A stretch of 64,000 bases of DNA, from positions 1-64,000 of the forward strand of contig JANQKQ010000009.1 in the NCBI GenBank assembly GCA_028281105.1. The letters are read 5' to 3'. This stretch comes from Rhizobiaceae bacterium (GTDB lineage: Bacteria > Pseudomonadota > Alphaproteobacteria > Rhizobiales > Rhizobiaceae). The position numbers were made by a program, and so were the translations under genes. Shown one piece after another: positions 1 to 9,852 of this stretch. A model generated the notes under the pieces. The model made no database searches. It saw only the letters and a list, made by a program, of their open reading frames with translations, and was not told the origin of the DNA. How positions within the stretch are numbered: the stretch's first letter is position 1; every line of letters starts with the position of its first letter.

Positions 1-3000
1 TCTCGCCGGTGTAGAAGCTGCCGCTGCCGAAATCGCCGTTGGCCAGCAGGTTCGAGCCGTCGCCGCCCACCTTCGAAAGGTGGACATTGTCCACCAGCAG
101 CAGGCCGGAAGGGATCGAAATGACCACCTTGAGTGGTTCGCCGGCCTTGCCCGCCGGCACGGCGCTGGTGGTCAGCGTCAGGCTGCCCTCGTTGCCGATG
201 GTGGCCCGGTTGGCCGCGGTCTGCACCACATTGGCGATTTCGGTATCGCCGGCGAAGACCTGGGCGCGCGCCTCATAGACGTCGCCGTGGCCGGTTCGGT
301 AGTAGGTGTTGAGATCGAGCGTATAAGTCGCTCCCGCCTCGGCAACCGCGTTCGGCTGCCCGGCGGCCACCGTTTGCAGGGTGGAGGCGCCATGCGCGTT
401 GTCGGCAAGGCCGACCACGGTCGTGTTGGGAATCGTGAACTGGGTCGGAGCGTTGGGATTGTGGATCGCGGTGCCGACGCTGGCGCCCGTGCCGGTCCAG
501 CCGTCGGGGAACACGTTGTAGTTGGTTCCGGCCTGCCCCTCCTGCACCTGGCCGTCGTCACGGACCTGGAAGGTGAAGGCGGCGTAGCCTGTGCCGTTGT
601 CATTGGCATCCGGCGTAAAGACCAGCTTGCCGGCGTTGATGTCGGCGATCGCCACCACGTCGCCCGCCTGGACCGGAGCGCCGTCCTTCTTCAGCGAACC
701 GTTGCCGGGAAGCGTTTTGACCACGATTCCGGTGAACGCATCGGCGGGGTTGTCGATGGGATCGGAGAAGCCGAAATCGGCCGCTGTGAATGTATGCGAG
801 CCGTCCTCGTCGATGGTGACGGTCTTATCCGCGCCCGAAGGCGCGTCAGAGACGGGGTTGACCGTGATCGCCAGAGTTTGCGAATCCGTGCCGCTGTTGC
901 TGTCGTCGGCGCCTACGGTGAGCGTCAGGTTGTCGCTGGAATTGGCGACCGGGGTAACGTCGATCGAGGCGGCCAGCGCCGCGTTGATCGCCGAGGCCGA
1001 ACCGGAGAACGCCAAGTCTCCGTCGGTGCCGTCATCGTCGGTGAACGAGAGCCCGGCAATGGGCAGACCCTGGGTAAACGACAAGGTCGCGTTGTTGTCG
1101 ACCGACAAGGTGACCGACAGGTTGTCCCCGTCCACGTCGGCAACCTGAATGCCCGACACGGTAACCGTTTCGTCCTCATCGGTAGTCGGCGAACTAGGCA
1201 GCGTGATCGTCGGCGCGTCGTTGACCGGGTTCACGGTGATGTCGAGCGTGCTCTGGGTGCCGATCTCGCTGTTGCCGTCGCTGACGGTCACCGTCAGCGG
1301 CAGGGTGCCGTTGAAATTGTTGGCGGGCGTGACGTCGATGGATGTGGCGAGCGCCTGGTTGATGGCCAGGGCGGAACCGATCCCGGCCGCGGTGCCCGAG
1401 AACTTGATCGTGCCGTCCGACCCGTCATTGTCGATCGGCGTGATGCCGGAAAGATCGGAATTCGGCGTGAACCCCACGGTCCCGTTGGCGCCCACCGACA
1501 GGGTCACCGTCAGGGTGTCATCCTCGGCGTCGGCCACCTGGATACCCGAGATGGTGATCGGATTGTCTTCGTTGACCGCAAACGGGCCTTGCGGCAGCGC
1601 GATTGTCGGCGAATCGTTGTTGCCGTTGACGGTCACCGTGCCGGTCGCGGTCGCCGCCGCGCCGTGTTCGTCGGTCGCCGAATAGGTGAACGTGACCTGG
1701 GCGCTGTCCTCGTCTCCCAGGTCCTGGAAATCGCTGCCCGGATCGAACCGGAACGTGCTGCCCTCTACTAAGGTGACCGAGCCCTTGGCCGGCTGCGCGG
1801 TGATCGCGTAGGTCAGCGTCGCGTCATCATCGACATCAACGGCATTCGGGCTGATGGTTACCGTCGAATCCTCGTCGGTCGAGCCGGTTATGTCATTAGC
1901 GACCGGCGTATCGTTGACGCCGCCCACCGTCACCGTGCCCTGTGCGGTGTCGCTCGCGCCATGTTCGTCGGTGACCGAATAGGTGAAGGTGGTGGTCGCG
2001 CTGTCGCCGTCGTCCAGATTCTGGAAGTCGTTGCCCGGATCGAACACCAGCTGGTTGTTCGCGCCCACGGTAACCGAGCCCTTGGCCGGCTGCGCGGTGA
2101 TCGCGTAGGTCAGCGTCGCGCCATTATCGACATCGGCGGCATCCGGGCTGATCGAGACCGTCGAATCCTCGTTGGTCGAGCCGGTTACAGCATTAGCGGT
2201 CGGCGCATCGTTGACGCCATTGACCGTCACCGTACCCTGCGCGGTGTCGCTCGCGCCATGCTCATCGGTGACCGAATAGGTGAAAGTGGCGGTCGCGTTG
2301 TCGCCGTCGCCCAGATCCTGGAAATCGCTGCCCGGATCGAACCGGAACGTGTTGCCCCCGACCAGCGTGACCGAGCCTTTGGCCGGCTGCGCGGTGACCG
2401 CGTAGGTCAGCGTGGCGTTGTTGTCGGGATCGGACGCGCTCGGGCTGATCGTGACGTTGGAATCCTCATCCGTCGACCCGCTCACATTATTCGCCGTGGG
2501 CGCGTCGTTGACCCCGGTGAAGTTGACGGTGATGTTGCCGGTGTCGGTCTGGTCGCCGTCGTTGATCTCGAAGGTAAAGGTGTAGGAGCGCACCTCGGCC
2601 TGGGCCAGTTCCGTGCCGTCGTCGACAACCGCGGCCCCGCGCGGGGAGACGCCGATGGAGAACAGCGCGCCGTTGACCTCGACGTTCGAGCCGCCATGGT
2701 CGGCGATCGTATAGGTGACCGGATCGCCGTCGCCATCGAACGAACCCAGGAAGGCCGAGGTCAGCGAAAAGATGCCGGGATTGAGATTGAACACCAGATC
2801 GGCGGCAAACGGCGGATCTTCCACCGAGGCGATCGTGATCGGCACGTCGATCGCGCCTACCTGGGAATCGCTGGCGCCGTCGCGGAAGGTGATCTGCAGC
2901 GTGCCGGCCGTCGCGTTCGGCGTGGGATCGTATCGCGCGCCGTTGAGCGCGTTCTGGATCGCCGACGCAGAGCCGCGGATGATCATATGCGAATCGCCGG

Positions 3001-4486
3001 TGCCGTCGCCCAGGTCGAAGGTGATGCCGTTGAGCGAGGCCAACGTCACCGTCGAGCCGGCCTGGATTTCCACCGCCAGTTCGCTGGGGTAGCTGATCGA
3101 AAAACCGCTAAGCGTCGCCGGCGTGTCCTCGTCCATGGTGATGCCGGCCAGGTTGAACGCAAAGCCTATTATCGGGCCTGTCGGCGCCGGCGGCGGCTCG
3201 TTCGAGCCCGAAGGTCCGGGAGGCGGTGCGGGCGGAGGCCCGCCCGGGGTGGGTCCGCCAAGCGGATCGCCGCCCGTCCCGGTGCCGATCGGATCGACGG
3301 TGACCGGACCCGTAGCGGGGCCTCCAGGTGGTGGTGCGGGCGGGCCGGATGGGGGTCCGGTGTTTTCGCCATTGTTTCCGGGGCCGGGGTCACCCTCTCC
3401 TCCGGATTCGCCTTCGCCGGCTTCTCCCTCGCCACCTTGTTCGCCTTCTCCATCGCTACCGCCGTCCTCCTCATCGTCGTCATCGTCGTTGTTGGTCGTC
3501 GACGTGGTGAAGGTCTGGTGCGTGTCGGCCAGCAGGGTGGAGAACTGATTGGCGGCGGCCGGGTCGAAACCCGATTGCTGCAGTGTGCCGGTGGCCGAAG
3601 TCAGAGTGTAGATCGCGTTGGGGCTGGAGACCGTTCCCAGCACCTGACCGTCGATCAGGCTGCGCAGGTCATATTGGCCGAACTGTGGGTCGGCGTTGGG
3701 GTCGGTGATGGGGTCGGGTCCCAGCGCAAACTGCACGCCGTCGCCGGCGGCGCCTATCGCCACCATCGGGGTGGTGCCGCGAATGCCCATCGTGGCCACA
3801 GGCGTATGGGCCTCGACCGACCCGGTCTTGGCCACCTGGCCGGTGACGAACACGAACGTGCCCTGGACCAGGTTCATCACCATGGAGTTGTCGGTCGCGT
3901 CGGGATTGTAGACCAGTTCGTCCATGATCATGCGCGCATTGGCGGACATGGTCAGCGCCGTGCCGTCGATGAACAGGATGGAGAGTTTGGCCCCGTCGGC
4001 GGTCTGGATCACGTCGCCCTGGAAGATCGGCGCACCCAGCACCAGGTCCTCCACCGTGCCGTCCGTGCGCTGCACGCTGGCTTCGCCGTCCAGCTTCTTG
4101 ATCTCGCCGATCGCCTCGCCGGCGGCGGCGGCCGAAGCCTGGGCGTACTGGCCCGGCGCTAACGGACCGGCCAACGCCTTGACGGTTTTCGGCAGCATCA
4201 GCTGGCCGCCCGGCGTCTGCAGGATGGGCGGTTCGTCGGTCAGGAAATAGTCTTGAACCAGCGTGGTCGAACCATCGGGCGCAGTGATCGCCAGGTCCAT
4301 TCCGGCCCGCGAATACTGGCCGAGCAGAACCGTGTCCGAGTCGAGGGTGATGAACCCGTCGCTGTCGGATGCACCGCCTAGGGCGCTGACGGTGCGCAAT
4401 GCACTTGTCGTTTCGGTGGCTGCTTGCAAGGAGAAAGCTGCGGAATCGCTTGCCCCTGTGCGGCCTCCCTCGTTAACCCCGGCCAC
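1..4486 (-). CDS. FecR-domain giant repeat surface protein (partial, C-terminus outside window)
   Basis: A single open frame runs off the window edge, giving about 1495 residues. The chosen GTG start at 4486 has AAGGA six bases upstream, and a stop codon lies just above it in frame. Residues about 124-240 form a FecR-type domain (GDVIQTADGAKLSI, then AHTPVATMGIRGTTP). A low-complexity acidic and Gly/Pro-rich linker spans about 333-440. From there on are tandem cadherin/VCBS or Ig-like domains, with motifs such as GVNDAPTA, DEDSTVTISP and FTYSVTDEHGA. There is no signal peptide, which suits a protein exported by a type I system through a C-terminal signal not visible here. Such proteins are usually cell-surface adhesins or matrix proteins; that role is inferred. 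It could also be related to LapA-type retention modules, which resemble FecR domains. Confidence 0.85.
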   Translation of the reverse strand, partial: MAGVNEGGRTGASDSAAFSLQAATETTSALRTVSALGGASDSDGFITLDSDTVLLGQYSRAGMDLAITAPDGSTTLVQDYFLTDEPPILQTPGGQLMLPKTVKALAGPLAPGQYAQASAAAAGEAIGEIKKLDGEASVQRTDGTVEDLVLGAPIFQGDVIQTADGAKLSILFIDGTALTMSANARMIMDELVYNPDATDNSMVMNLVQGTFVFVTGQVAKTGSVEAHTPVATMGIRGTTPMVAIGAAGDGVQFALGPDPITDPNADPQFGQYDLRSLIDGQVLGTVSSPNAIYTLTSATGTLQQSGFDPAAANQFSTLLADTHQTFTTSTTNNDDDDDEEDGGSDGEGEQGGEGEAGEGESGGEGDPGPGNNGENTGPPSGPPAPPPGGPATGPVTVDPIGTGTGGDPLGGPTPGGPPPAPPPGPSGSNEPPPAPTGPIIGFAFNLAGITMDEDTPATLSGFSISYPSELAVEIQAGSTVTLASLNGITFDLGDGTGDSHMIIRGSASAIQNALNGARYDPTPNATAGTLQITFRDGASDSQVGAIDVPITIASVEDPPFAADLVFNLNPGIFSLTSAFLGSFDGDGDPVTYTIADHGGSNVEVNGALFSIGVSPRGAAVVDDGTELAQAEVRSYTFTFEINDGDQTDTGNITVNFTGVNDAPTANNVSGSTDEDSNVTISPSASDPDNNATLTYAVTAQPAKGSVTLVGGNTFRFDPGSDFQDLGDGDNATATFTYSVTDEHGASDTAQGTVTVNGVNDAPTANAVTGSTNEDSTVSISPDAADVDNGATLTYAITAQPAKGSVTVGANNQLVFDPGNDFQNLDDGDSATTTFTYSVTDEHGASDTAQGTVTVGGVNDTPVANDITGSTDEDSTVTISPNAVDVDDDATLTYAITAQPAKGSVTLVEGSTFRFDPGSDFQDLGDEDSAQVTFTYSATDEHGAAATATGTVTVNGNNDSPTIALPQGPFAVNEDNPITISGIQVADAEDDTLTVTLSVGANGTVGFTPNSDLSGITPIDNDGSDGTIKFSGTAAGIGSALAINQALATSIDVTPANNFNGTLPLTVTVSDGNSEIGTQSTLDITVNPVNDAPTITLPSSPTTDEDETVTVSGIQVADVDGDNLSVTLSVDNNATLSFTQGLPIAGLSFTDDDGTDGDLAFSGSASAINAALAASIDVTPVANSSDNLTLTVGADDSNSGTDSQTLAITVNPVSDAPSGADKTVTIDEDGSHTFTAADFGFSDPIDNPADAFTGIVVKTLPGNGSLKKDGAPVQAGDVVAIADINAGKLVFTPDANDNGTGYAAFTFQVRDDGQVQEGQAGTNYNVFPDGWTGTGASVGTAIHNPNAPTQFTIPNTTVVGLADNAHGASTLQTVAAGQPNAVAEAGATYTLDLNTYYRTGHGDVYEARAQVFAGDTEIANVVQTAANRATIGNEGSLTLTTSAVPAGKAGEPLKVVISIPSGLLLVDNVHLSKVGGDGSNLLANGDFGSGSFYTGE
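1634..2524 (-). repeat. Three tandem 297-bp repeats within the FecR/VCBS gene
   Basis: Marker sequence CACCGT(G/A)CC occurs at 1634, 1931 and 2228, giving an exact 297-bp (99-residue) period. Long blocks are almost unchanged between the units, for example the part encoding TAQPAKGSVT and the part encoding SVTDEHGASDTAQGTVTV. Flanking domains (2525-3100 and 500-1630) are more diverged. Near-identity at DNA level implies recent duplication or gene conversion, so the copy number may vary between strains and assembly may collapse here. Confidence 0.8.
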
Positions 4487-4613
4487 TATCTTTTCCTTAT
4501 TCGGAGTGTTGCATGTTTACCGTAAATTAAGCATTGCCACAATGCGGACATGTGACCGTCATCACACATCGTTAATTCGCGGGCGAACCGGCGAAAGGGG
4601 AGCGAAAACAACC

Positions 4614-7031
4614 ATGAACACGAAAACCAGGGTTCTCATCATCGGCGGCGGCGTGGTTGGCTGCTCGGTCGCCTACCACCTGACCAAACTCGGCTGGTCG
4701 GACGTGATGCTCATCGAGCGCTCGGAGCTGACTTCCGGCTCGACCTGGCATGCGGCCGGCGGCTTCCACACCCTCAACGCCGACACCAACATGGCAGCGC
4801 TTCAGGGCTACACGATCCGGCTCTACCGCGAGCTCGAGGAAATCACCGGCCAGTCCTGCGGCCTGCACCATGTGGGCGGAGTGACCCTGGCCGAAACGCC
4901 GGACCGGCTGGACTTCCTCAAGGCCGAGCGCGCCAAGCACCGCTATATGGGGCTCGAAACCGAAATCATCGGCCCCGACGAAATCGCCAAGCTGTCGCCG
5001 ATCACCAACACCGACGGCATCCTCGGCGCGCTCTATGATCCGCTCGACGGCCATCTCGACCCTTCCGGCACCACCCACGCCTACGCCAAGGCGGCGCGCA
5101 TGGCCGGCGCCGAAATCGTCCTGCGCAATCCGGTCGTCGAGTTGAACCCGCGCGCGGACGGAACCTGGGAGGTGGTGACAAACAACGGCACCATCCATGC
5201 CGAACATGTGGTCAACGCCGCCGGCCTGTGGGCGCGCGAGGTGGGAGAACTGGCCGGCGTCTATTTTCCCCTGCACCCCATGGAGCACCAATATCTGGTG
5301 ACCGAGGACGCGCCCGAGGTCTACGAGCGCGAAGCCGAACTGCCCCACGTGATGGACCCGGAAGGAGAGGCCTATCTGCGCCAGGAAGGCCGCGGCCTGG
5401 TCATCGGCTTCTATGAACAGGACTGCGACCCGTGGGCGGTCGCCGGCACGCCGGCCGATTTCGGCCACGAACTGCTGCCCGACAATCTCGATCGCATCGG
5501 CGATGCGCTGGAAACCGCGTTCAGACGTTTCCCCGTGCTCGAGCGCGCCGGCATCAAGCGGGTGATCAACGGGCCGTTCACCTTCGCGCCCGACGGCAAT
5601 CCCCTGGTCGGCCCCGTGCCGGGCATGCGCAATTTCTGGTCCGCCTGCGCGGTGATGGCCGGCTTTTCCCAGGGCGGCGGCGTCGGTCTGACGCTCGCCG
5701 AATGGATGGTGGAGGGCGAACCTTCGCGCGACGTGTTCGCGATGGACGTCGCCCGCTTCGGCGACTGGATCACGCCCGGCTACACCCGCGCCAAGGTTCG
5801 CGAGAACTATCAGCGCCGGTTTTCGGTAGGCTATCCCAACGAGGAACTGCCCGCCGCCCGCCCGCACCAGACCACACCCGCCTACGGGCTGTGGCGGTCG
5901 CAACGCGCGGTGTTCGGCGCCGGCTACGGCATGGAGGCGGTGAACTATTTCGCGCCGGAGGGCGAAGAACTGTTCGAAACGCCGTCGTTCCGCCGCTCCA
6001 ACGCCTTCGAGGCCACGGCGCGTGAATGCGCCGCGGTGCGCGAGGCCGTCGGCATCAACGAAATCCACAATTTCGGCAAATACCGGGTGCGTGGACCGGG
6101 CGCGCGCGACTGGCTTGATGCCATCATGGCCGGGCGCATCCCGCTACCCGGCCGCATCACGCTGACCCCGATGCTGAGCCCGAAAGGCCGGCTGATCGGC
6201 GATTTCACCGTCTCCTGCCTCGCCAATGACGATTTCCAGCTCACCGCCTCGTTCGCCGCCCAGGCCTATCACATGCGCTGGTTCAACCAGCACCTGCCCG
6301 ATGACGGGGTGAGCATCGAGAACGTCTCCACGCGCCGGATCGGCTTCCAGATCGCCGGTCCGAACGCGCGCGAACTGTTGGCGCGCGTCGCCGGCGCGGA
6401 CGTTTCGAACGAGGCTTTGCCGTTCATGCGGCTCGCCCATCTCGACATCGCCACCAGCCGCGCCCTGGTGCAGCGCCTGTCCTATACGGGTGATTTGGGC
6501 TACGAGATCTACGTCGATGCGGAGGACCAGATCGCGCTTTACGAAGCGCTCGCCGCGGCCGGCGGCGATCTGGGCCTTACCCCGTTCGGCATGCGGGCAA
6601 TGATGAGCCTGCGGCTGGAGAAGGGCTTCGGCTCGTGGCTGCGCGAGTTCAAGCCCGACTATATGCCTGCCGAAACCGGCATGGATCGCTTCGTCGCCTA
6701 CAACAAGCCGGCCGACTTCATCGGCAAGGCCGCCGCAGCCGAGGAAAAGGCGAAGGGCCCCGCCCGCCGGCTATGCACGTTCACCATCGACGCCGACGAT
6801 GCGGATGTGTGGGCCGACGAGCCGATCTGGCACAACAGCAAGGTGAAGGGCTTCGTCACCTCGGGCGGCTATGCGCACCACAGCGGCAAATCGGTCGCCA
6901 TCGGCTTCCTGCCGGTCGAGCTGATCGCAGACGGTCTGGAAGTGGAAATCGAAATCCTCGGCGAGATGCGCAGGGCGACGCTGTACTCCACGCCGCTGTT
7001 CGATCCCGACGCAAAGCGGATGCGGGGATAG
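4614..7031 (+). CDS. FAD-dependent oxidoreductase/GcvT fusion, dimethylglycine or sarcosine dehydrogenase-like (paralogue 1)
   Basis: 805 residues. An amino-terminal Rossmann motif (GGGVVGCSVAYHL, residues 11-23) is followed by SGSTWHAAG, whose His46 matches the covalent-flavin histidine of mitochondrial dimethylglycine and sarcosine dehydrogenases. A DAO domain (about 5-370) and a short FAO_M linker lead into an aminomethyltransferase GcvT domain (about 430-710) and GcvT C-terminal domain. This family oxidatively demethylates N-methylated amino acids and passes the methyl group to tetrahydrofolate; the exact substrate is not readable. The start was chosen at ATG 4614, preceded by AAAGGGGAG; a longer in-frame extension upstream lacks homology. 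It is monocistronic and convergent with the L,D-transpeptidase gene. A close paralogue lies at 11343. Confidence 0.9.
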   Translation: MNTKTRVLIIGGGVVGCSVAYHLTKLGWSDVMLIERSELTSGSTWHAAGGFHTLNADTNMAALQGYTIRLYRELEEITGQSCGLHHVGGVTLAETPDRLDFLKAERAKHRYMGLETEIIGPDEIAKLSPITNTDGILGALYDPLDGHLDPSGTTHAYAKAARMAGAEIVLRNPVVELNPRADGTWEVVTNNGTIHAEHVVNAAGLWAREVGELAGVYFPLHPMEHQYLVTEDAPEVYEREAELPHVMDPEGEAYLRQEGRGLVIGFYEQDCDPWAVAGTPADFGHELLPDNLDRIGDALETAFRRFPVLERAGIKRVINGPFTFAPDGNPLVGPVPGMRNFWSACAVMAGFSQGGGVGLTLAEWMVEGEPSRDVFAMDVARFGDWITPGYTRAKVRENYQRRFSVGYPNEELPAARPHQTTPAYGLWRSQRAVFGAGYGMEAVNYFAPEGEELFETPSFRRSNAFEATARECAAVREAVGINEIHNFGKYRVRGPGARDWLDAIMAGRIPLPGRITLTPMLSPKGRLIGDFTVSCLANDDFQLTASFAAQAYHMRWFNQHLPDDGVSIENVSTRRIGFQIAGPNARELLARVAGADVSNEALPFMRLAHLDIATSRALVQRLSYTGDLGYEIYVDAEDQIALYEALAAAGGDLGLTPFGMRAMMSLRLEKGFGSWLREFKPDYMPAETGMDRFVAYNKPADFIGKAAAAEEKAKGPARRLCTFTIDADDADVWADEPIWHNSKVKGFVTSGGYAHHSGKSVAIGFLPVELIADGLEVEIEILGEMRRATLYSTPLFDPDAKRMRG

Positions 7032-7085
7032 TGCGGTGGGCGCATGTGAGACCAGGCTGACCGAGGACTTTCGCCCAACCCCGCC

Positions 7086-7171
7086 GTCATCCTCGCCCTT
7101 GAGGCGAGGATCCAGGAGCGTATGGTGCCGCGCTTGAATTCTGGGTCCTCGGATCAAGCCCGAGGATGACG
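7086..7171. repeat. REP-like mosaic palindromic element, copy 1
   Basis: It begins GTCATCCTCGCCCTTGAGG, continues to GCGAGGATCC, and ends with CCTCGGATCAAGCCCGAGG followed by ATGACGA. Each half is a hairpin and the outer ends are complementary (GTCATCCTCG / CGAGGATGAC). It fills the convergent gap between the GcvT-family gene and the L,D-transpeptidase gene, where it could act as a bidirectional transcription stop. Related copies are at 16656 and 28272. Confidence 0.75.
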
Positions 7172-7194
7172 AAGTTGAGAGGTCCGAAACCGCC

Positions 7195-8490
7195 CTACTG
7201 CGTCAGTACCACGAAGTCGGTGCCCTTGCCGGTTTCGTGGCTGATGCCGTCGTCGCTGATCGCCACCGTCGAGCCATGGTTGATCATGGCCGCGATATGA
7301 CGGCGGACATCCAGCGACATTTCAATGCGGTCCAGCGCCTGGCCCGATGTTGACGCCGTCAGGATCTTCAACTCGCCCTCGTCCGCCTCGCTCAGTACGT
7401 TCGCGGATTGAAGCGTGATCGCCAGCCAGCGCCGGCCGCCGGTCGTCTCCTCGCCGTCGATGAAGGTGAAATGATGCACGCCCAGCGGCCGCTGCGGCTC
7501 GCGGATGATGACCGGCGCGCTGTAGACGTCCTTCTGGCCGCGGCGAACGTAAATCTGCCCGTTGGCCGGCGTCGAGCGGCCGGTGGCGCGGTGCAGTTGC
7601 GCGGGCAGTTCGTCGGACATCTTGCCCGTCACCTCGTGACCGTAATCCTCTTGGAACCGGCTGATCGCTTTCCACGTGTTCGGTCCCATATAGCCGTCCA
7701 CGTCCCCGGCATCGTAGTCGAGCTCGTTGAGCAGACGCTGGACGTCCATCAGCCGCTCGCGGCCGGTGCGCCTTGTGATCAGCACCCGCGCCGGCTTGGC
7801 CAGCGCCGCCGGCATCGACATGGCGGCGTCCGACTGGGAATCGTCGGCGACCGCGGCAAGCGTCGTCGGCCGTATCGCATAGGGATTGCGCGCCGGCGCA
7901 CGGAACAGTTGCGGGTGCGAGAACTCGCGCGGGTTGACGATCTTGTTGGTCACCACCACCTGGGCGCCCAGTTCGGTGAGCTTGAACAAGTGCCCGGCGA
8001 ACTGGTGCGGCAGACGGATGCAGCCGTGCGAGGCGGGATAGTCGGGAACCGAGTTGGAGGCGTGCAGCGCCACGCCGGACCAGGTCAGCCGCTGCATGAA
8101 CGGCATCGGCGCGCCCGAATACAGGTTCGAGCGGTGATGGCGGGCCTTCTGCAGGATCGAGAAGATGCCCTTGGGCGTGGCATAGCCGCGTTTGCCGGTC
8201 GACACGTTCGATTCGGCCACGAACCGGCCATCGGCGAACACCGAGATGCGTTGGTCGGGCACCGAGACCACGAGATGGACTATCGGGTCGGCCTCGCCGC
8301 GCTCCCACCACTCGCCCGGCGTCGCCTGTTGGACCTGCGCCTGCGAGCCGACCGAACCGGTAGTGGTTCGATCCACTTCGCCGGCAATCGGCGTCAGATT
8401 TTGGGCCGCCGTGGCGGGCAGAGCCCCCAAAGCCAACCAGGCCAGACCGAGGATTGCCGCGGAGATCCGATGTTCGCTTGCAATGGCCAT
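7195..8490 (-). CDS. L,D-transpeptidase (YkuD family) with peptidoglycan-binding domain
   Basis: 431 residues from ATG 8490, which has AAGGGGA upstream and starts a signal peptide (MAIASEH..., hydrophobic 10-28, cleavage near ATAA). The YkuD domain (about 68-190) carries His143 and the catalytic SHGCIRL box (154-160, Cys157). A PG_binding_1-like domain follows (about 250-310, DVQRLLNELDYDAGDVDG). These periplasmic enzymes form 3-3 peptidoglycan crosslinks or attach proteins to peptidoglycan. The C-terminal ~120 residues are not assigned. The gene is divergent from a D-Ala-D-Ala carboxypeptidase gene with 189 bp between, so the two may share a regulatory region. Confidence 0.88.
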   Translation of the reverse strand: MAIASEHRISAAILGLAWLALGALPATAAQNLTPIAGEVDRTTTGSVGSQAQVQQATPGEWWERGEADPIVHLVVSVPDQRISVFADGRFVAESNVSTGKRGYATPKGIFSILQKARHHRSNLYSGAPMPFMQRLTWSGVALHASNSVPDYPASHGCIRLPHQFAGHLFKLTELGAQVVVTNKIVNPREFSHPQLFRAPARNPYAIRPTTLAAVADDSQSDAAMSMPAALAKPARVLITRRTGRERLMDVQRLLNELDYDAGDVDGYMGPNTWKAISRFQEDYGHEVTGKMSDELPAQLHRATGRSTPANGQIYVRRGQKDVYSAPVIIREPQRPLGVHHFTFIDGEETTGGRRWLAITLQSANVLSEADEGELKILTASTSGQALDRIEMSLDVRRHIAAMINHGSTVAISDDGISHETGKGTDFVVLTQ

Positions 8491-8679
8491 CAAGCTTGTC
8501 CCCTTCCCACTGCCGTCGTCGGTAATCGAATCACACGGTGATTCGTCTTGCGCTTCTGCCCCACGCGAGACTAATGGATTGGGGATCAAAGCCAAACCGG
8601 TTTTGCCAGCATATCTCCACAATGTTACCGTTCGGTTGTTTCTCCGTTTTAACGCCAAAGTCCGTTTCCAGCCTGTTCG

Positions 8680-9846
8680 ATGGTCCCTCGTCTCGCCCAT
8701 TTGATCGCTCGCCTGGTGGCACGCTGCATCTTTTTTGCGGCAGCGACGGTGATATCCTCCGCCGTTTGGGCGCAGCCGGCGGACTTTCGCGGGCAGCCAT
8801 ATCTGCTCCTCGATACCGCGACCGGACAAGTGCACGCGCACAACCGGCTCGACGATCTGTGGCATCCCGCTTCACTGACCAAGCTGATGACCGCCTATGT
8901 GGTGTTCGAGGCCATGGCGGCGGGCCGGGTGACACCCGCCTCCCCCGTCCGCGTTTCCGGCGCGGCGCTCGCCAACCCGCCCACCAAGATGGGTTTTCCC
9001 GTCGGGACCATTCTCAACATCGACAATGCGCTGAAGATGATCATGGTCAAATCGGCCAACGACATCGCCTCGGCGCTGGCTGAAGCGGTGAGCGGACGGG
9101 AGAAGTCTTTCGTCGCCTCGATGAACCGCCACGCCGCCGCGCTGGGCATGACTCGCACCCATTTCACCAACCCGCACGGACTGCACGACCCCGCCCAGAT
9201 CACCACCGCCCGCGACATGGCGATCCTCGCGCTGGCGATCGCGAGCAAATATCCCCAACACGAGGGCTATTTCTCGATCCCCGCGATCCGCTTCGGCAAA
9301 CGGCGGCTGCGCAATCACAACGCGTTGTTGGAACGCTTCCCCGGCGCCAACGGCATGAAGACCGGCTATATCTGCGCTTCCGGCTCCAACATCATCGCGA
9401 CCGCCCAACGTGACGGCGACGCGTTCATGGCGGTCGTGCTCGGCGGGCGCACCGGGCGGGCCCGCAACGTGCTGACCGCGCGCCTGCTGCATGCGGGCAT
9501 GAACGACCGGCTTGCCGGCCTCGAGCGGCCGGGCCTTGCGCAGTTGCCGCTCGATGCGGACGCGACCGGAACGGCCGATGACCTGACGTCGCAGATTTGC
9601 GGCCGCCGCCGCGCCGCCAAGGCGAAAACCGCGCCCATGGGAGCAAAACCGCCCAGCCTCGAAGAATTGGAAGATCTGTATCTTCAGCCTCGCCAGCGGG
9701 TCGGTCAGGACGTGCGCGTTCACCTGGGAAAGGCTACCGGCCCCAACCCGTTCAATTTTCGCATGGTTGACGGACGCACCCCGCCGCCGCTCGTTCCGCT
9801 GCCGATCTGGCGTCCGGATCGCACGCGCGAGCCGGTCGAGGGCTAA
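8680..9846 (+). CDS. D-alanyl-D-alanine carboxypeptidase (peptidase S11, DacA/DacF type)
   Basis: 388 residues with an amino-terminal signal peptide ending near VWA-QPA (residue 31). All three penicillin-binding motifs are present: SLTK at 65-68 (nucleophile Ser65), SAN at 125-127 and KTG at 227-229. The enzyme trims the terminal D-Ala from peptidoglycan stem peptides in the periplasm, producing the tetrapeptide donor that L,D-transpeptidases use, which fits its divergent neighbour at 7195-8490. Residues beyond about 275 are a non-catalytic, Pro/Arg-rich tail without the usual membrane anchor. It ends 6 bp from the convergent hemA stop. Confidence 0.9.
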   Translation: MVPRLAHLIARLVARCIFFAAATVISSAVWAQPADFRGQPYLLLDTATGQVHAHNRLDDLWHPASLTKLMTAYVVFEAMAAGRVTPASPVRVSGAALANPPTKMGFPVGTILNIDNALKMIMVKSANDIASALAEAVSGREKSFVASMNRHAAALGMTRTHFTNPHGLHDPAQITTARDMAILALAIASKYPQHEGYFSIPAIRFGKRRLRNHNALLERFPGANGMKTGYICASGSNIIATAQRDGDAFMAVVLGGRTGRARNVLTARLLHAGMNDRLAGLERPGLAQLPLDADATGTADDLTSQICGRRRAAKAKTAPMGAKPPSLEELEDLYLQPRQRVGQDVRVHLGKATGPNPFNFRMVDGRTPPPLVPLPIWRPDRTREPVEG

Positions 9847-9852
9847 CTCGCC

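Noticed and set aside
80-4162. Long plus-strand open frames of 563 and 733 residues opposite the FecR/VCBS gene
   Set aside because: They are antisense shadows of repetitive high-GC coding DNA; they are Arg/Gly-rich without domains, while the minus strand gives clear FecR and cadherin-like sequence.
4470-4580. Possible CtrA-type sites (TTAA near 4474 and 4573) and similar ones near 26375 and 38690
   Set aside because: The TTAA halves do not have the required 7-base spacing.
4572-6068. 498-residue minus-strand frame inside the FAD/GcvT gene
   Set aside because: It lies wholly within a conserved gene, has no recognisable domain and has the composition expected of the reverse frame.
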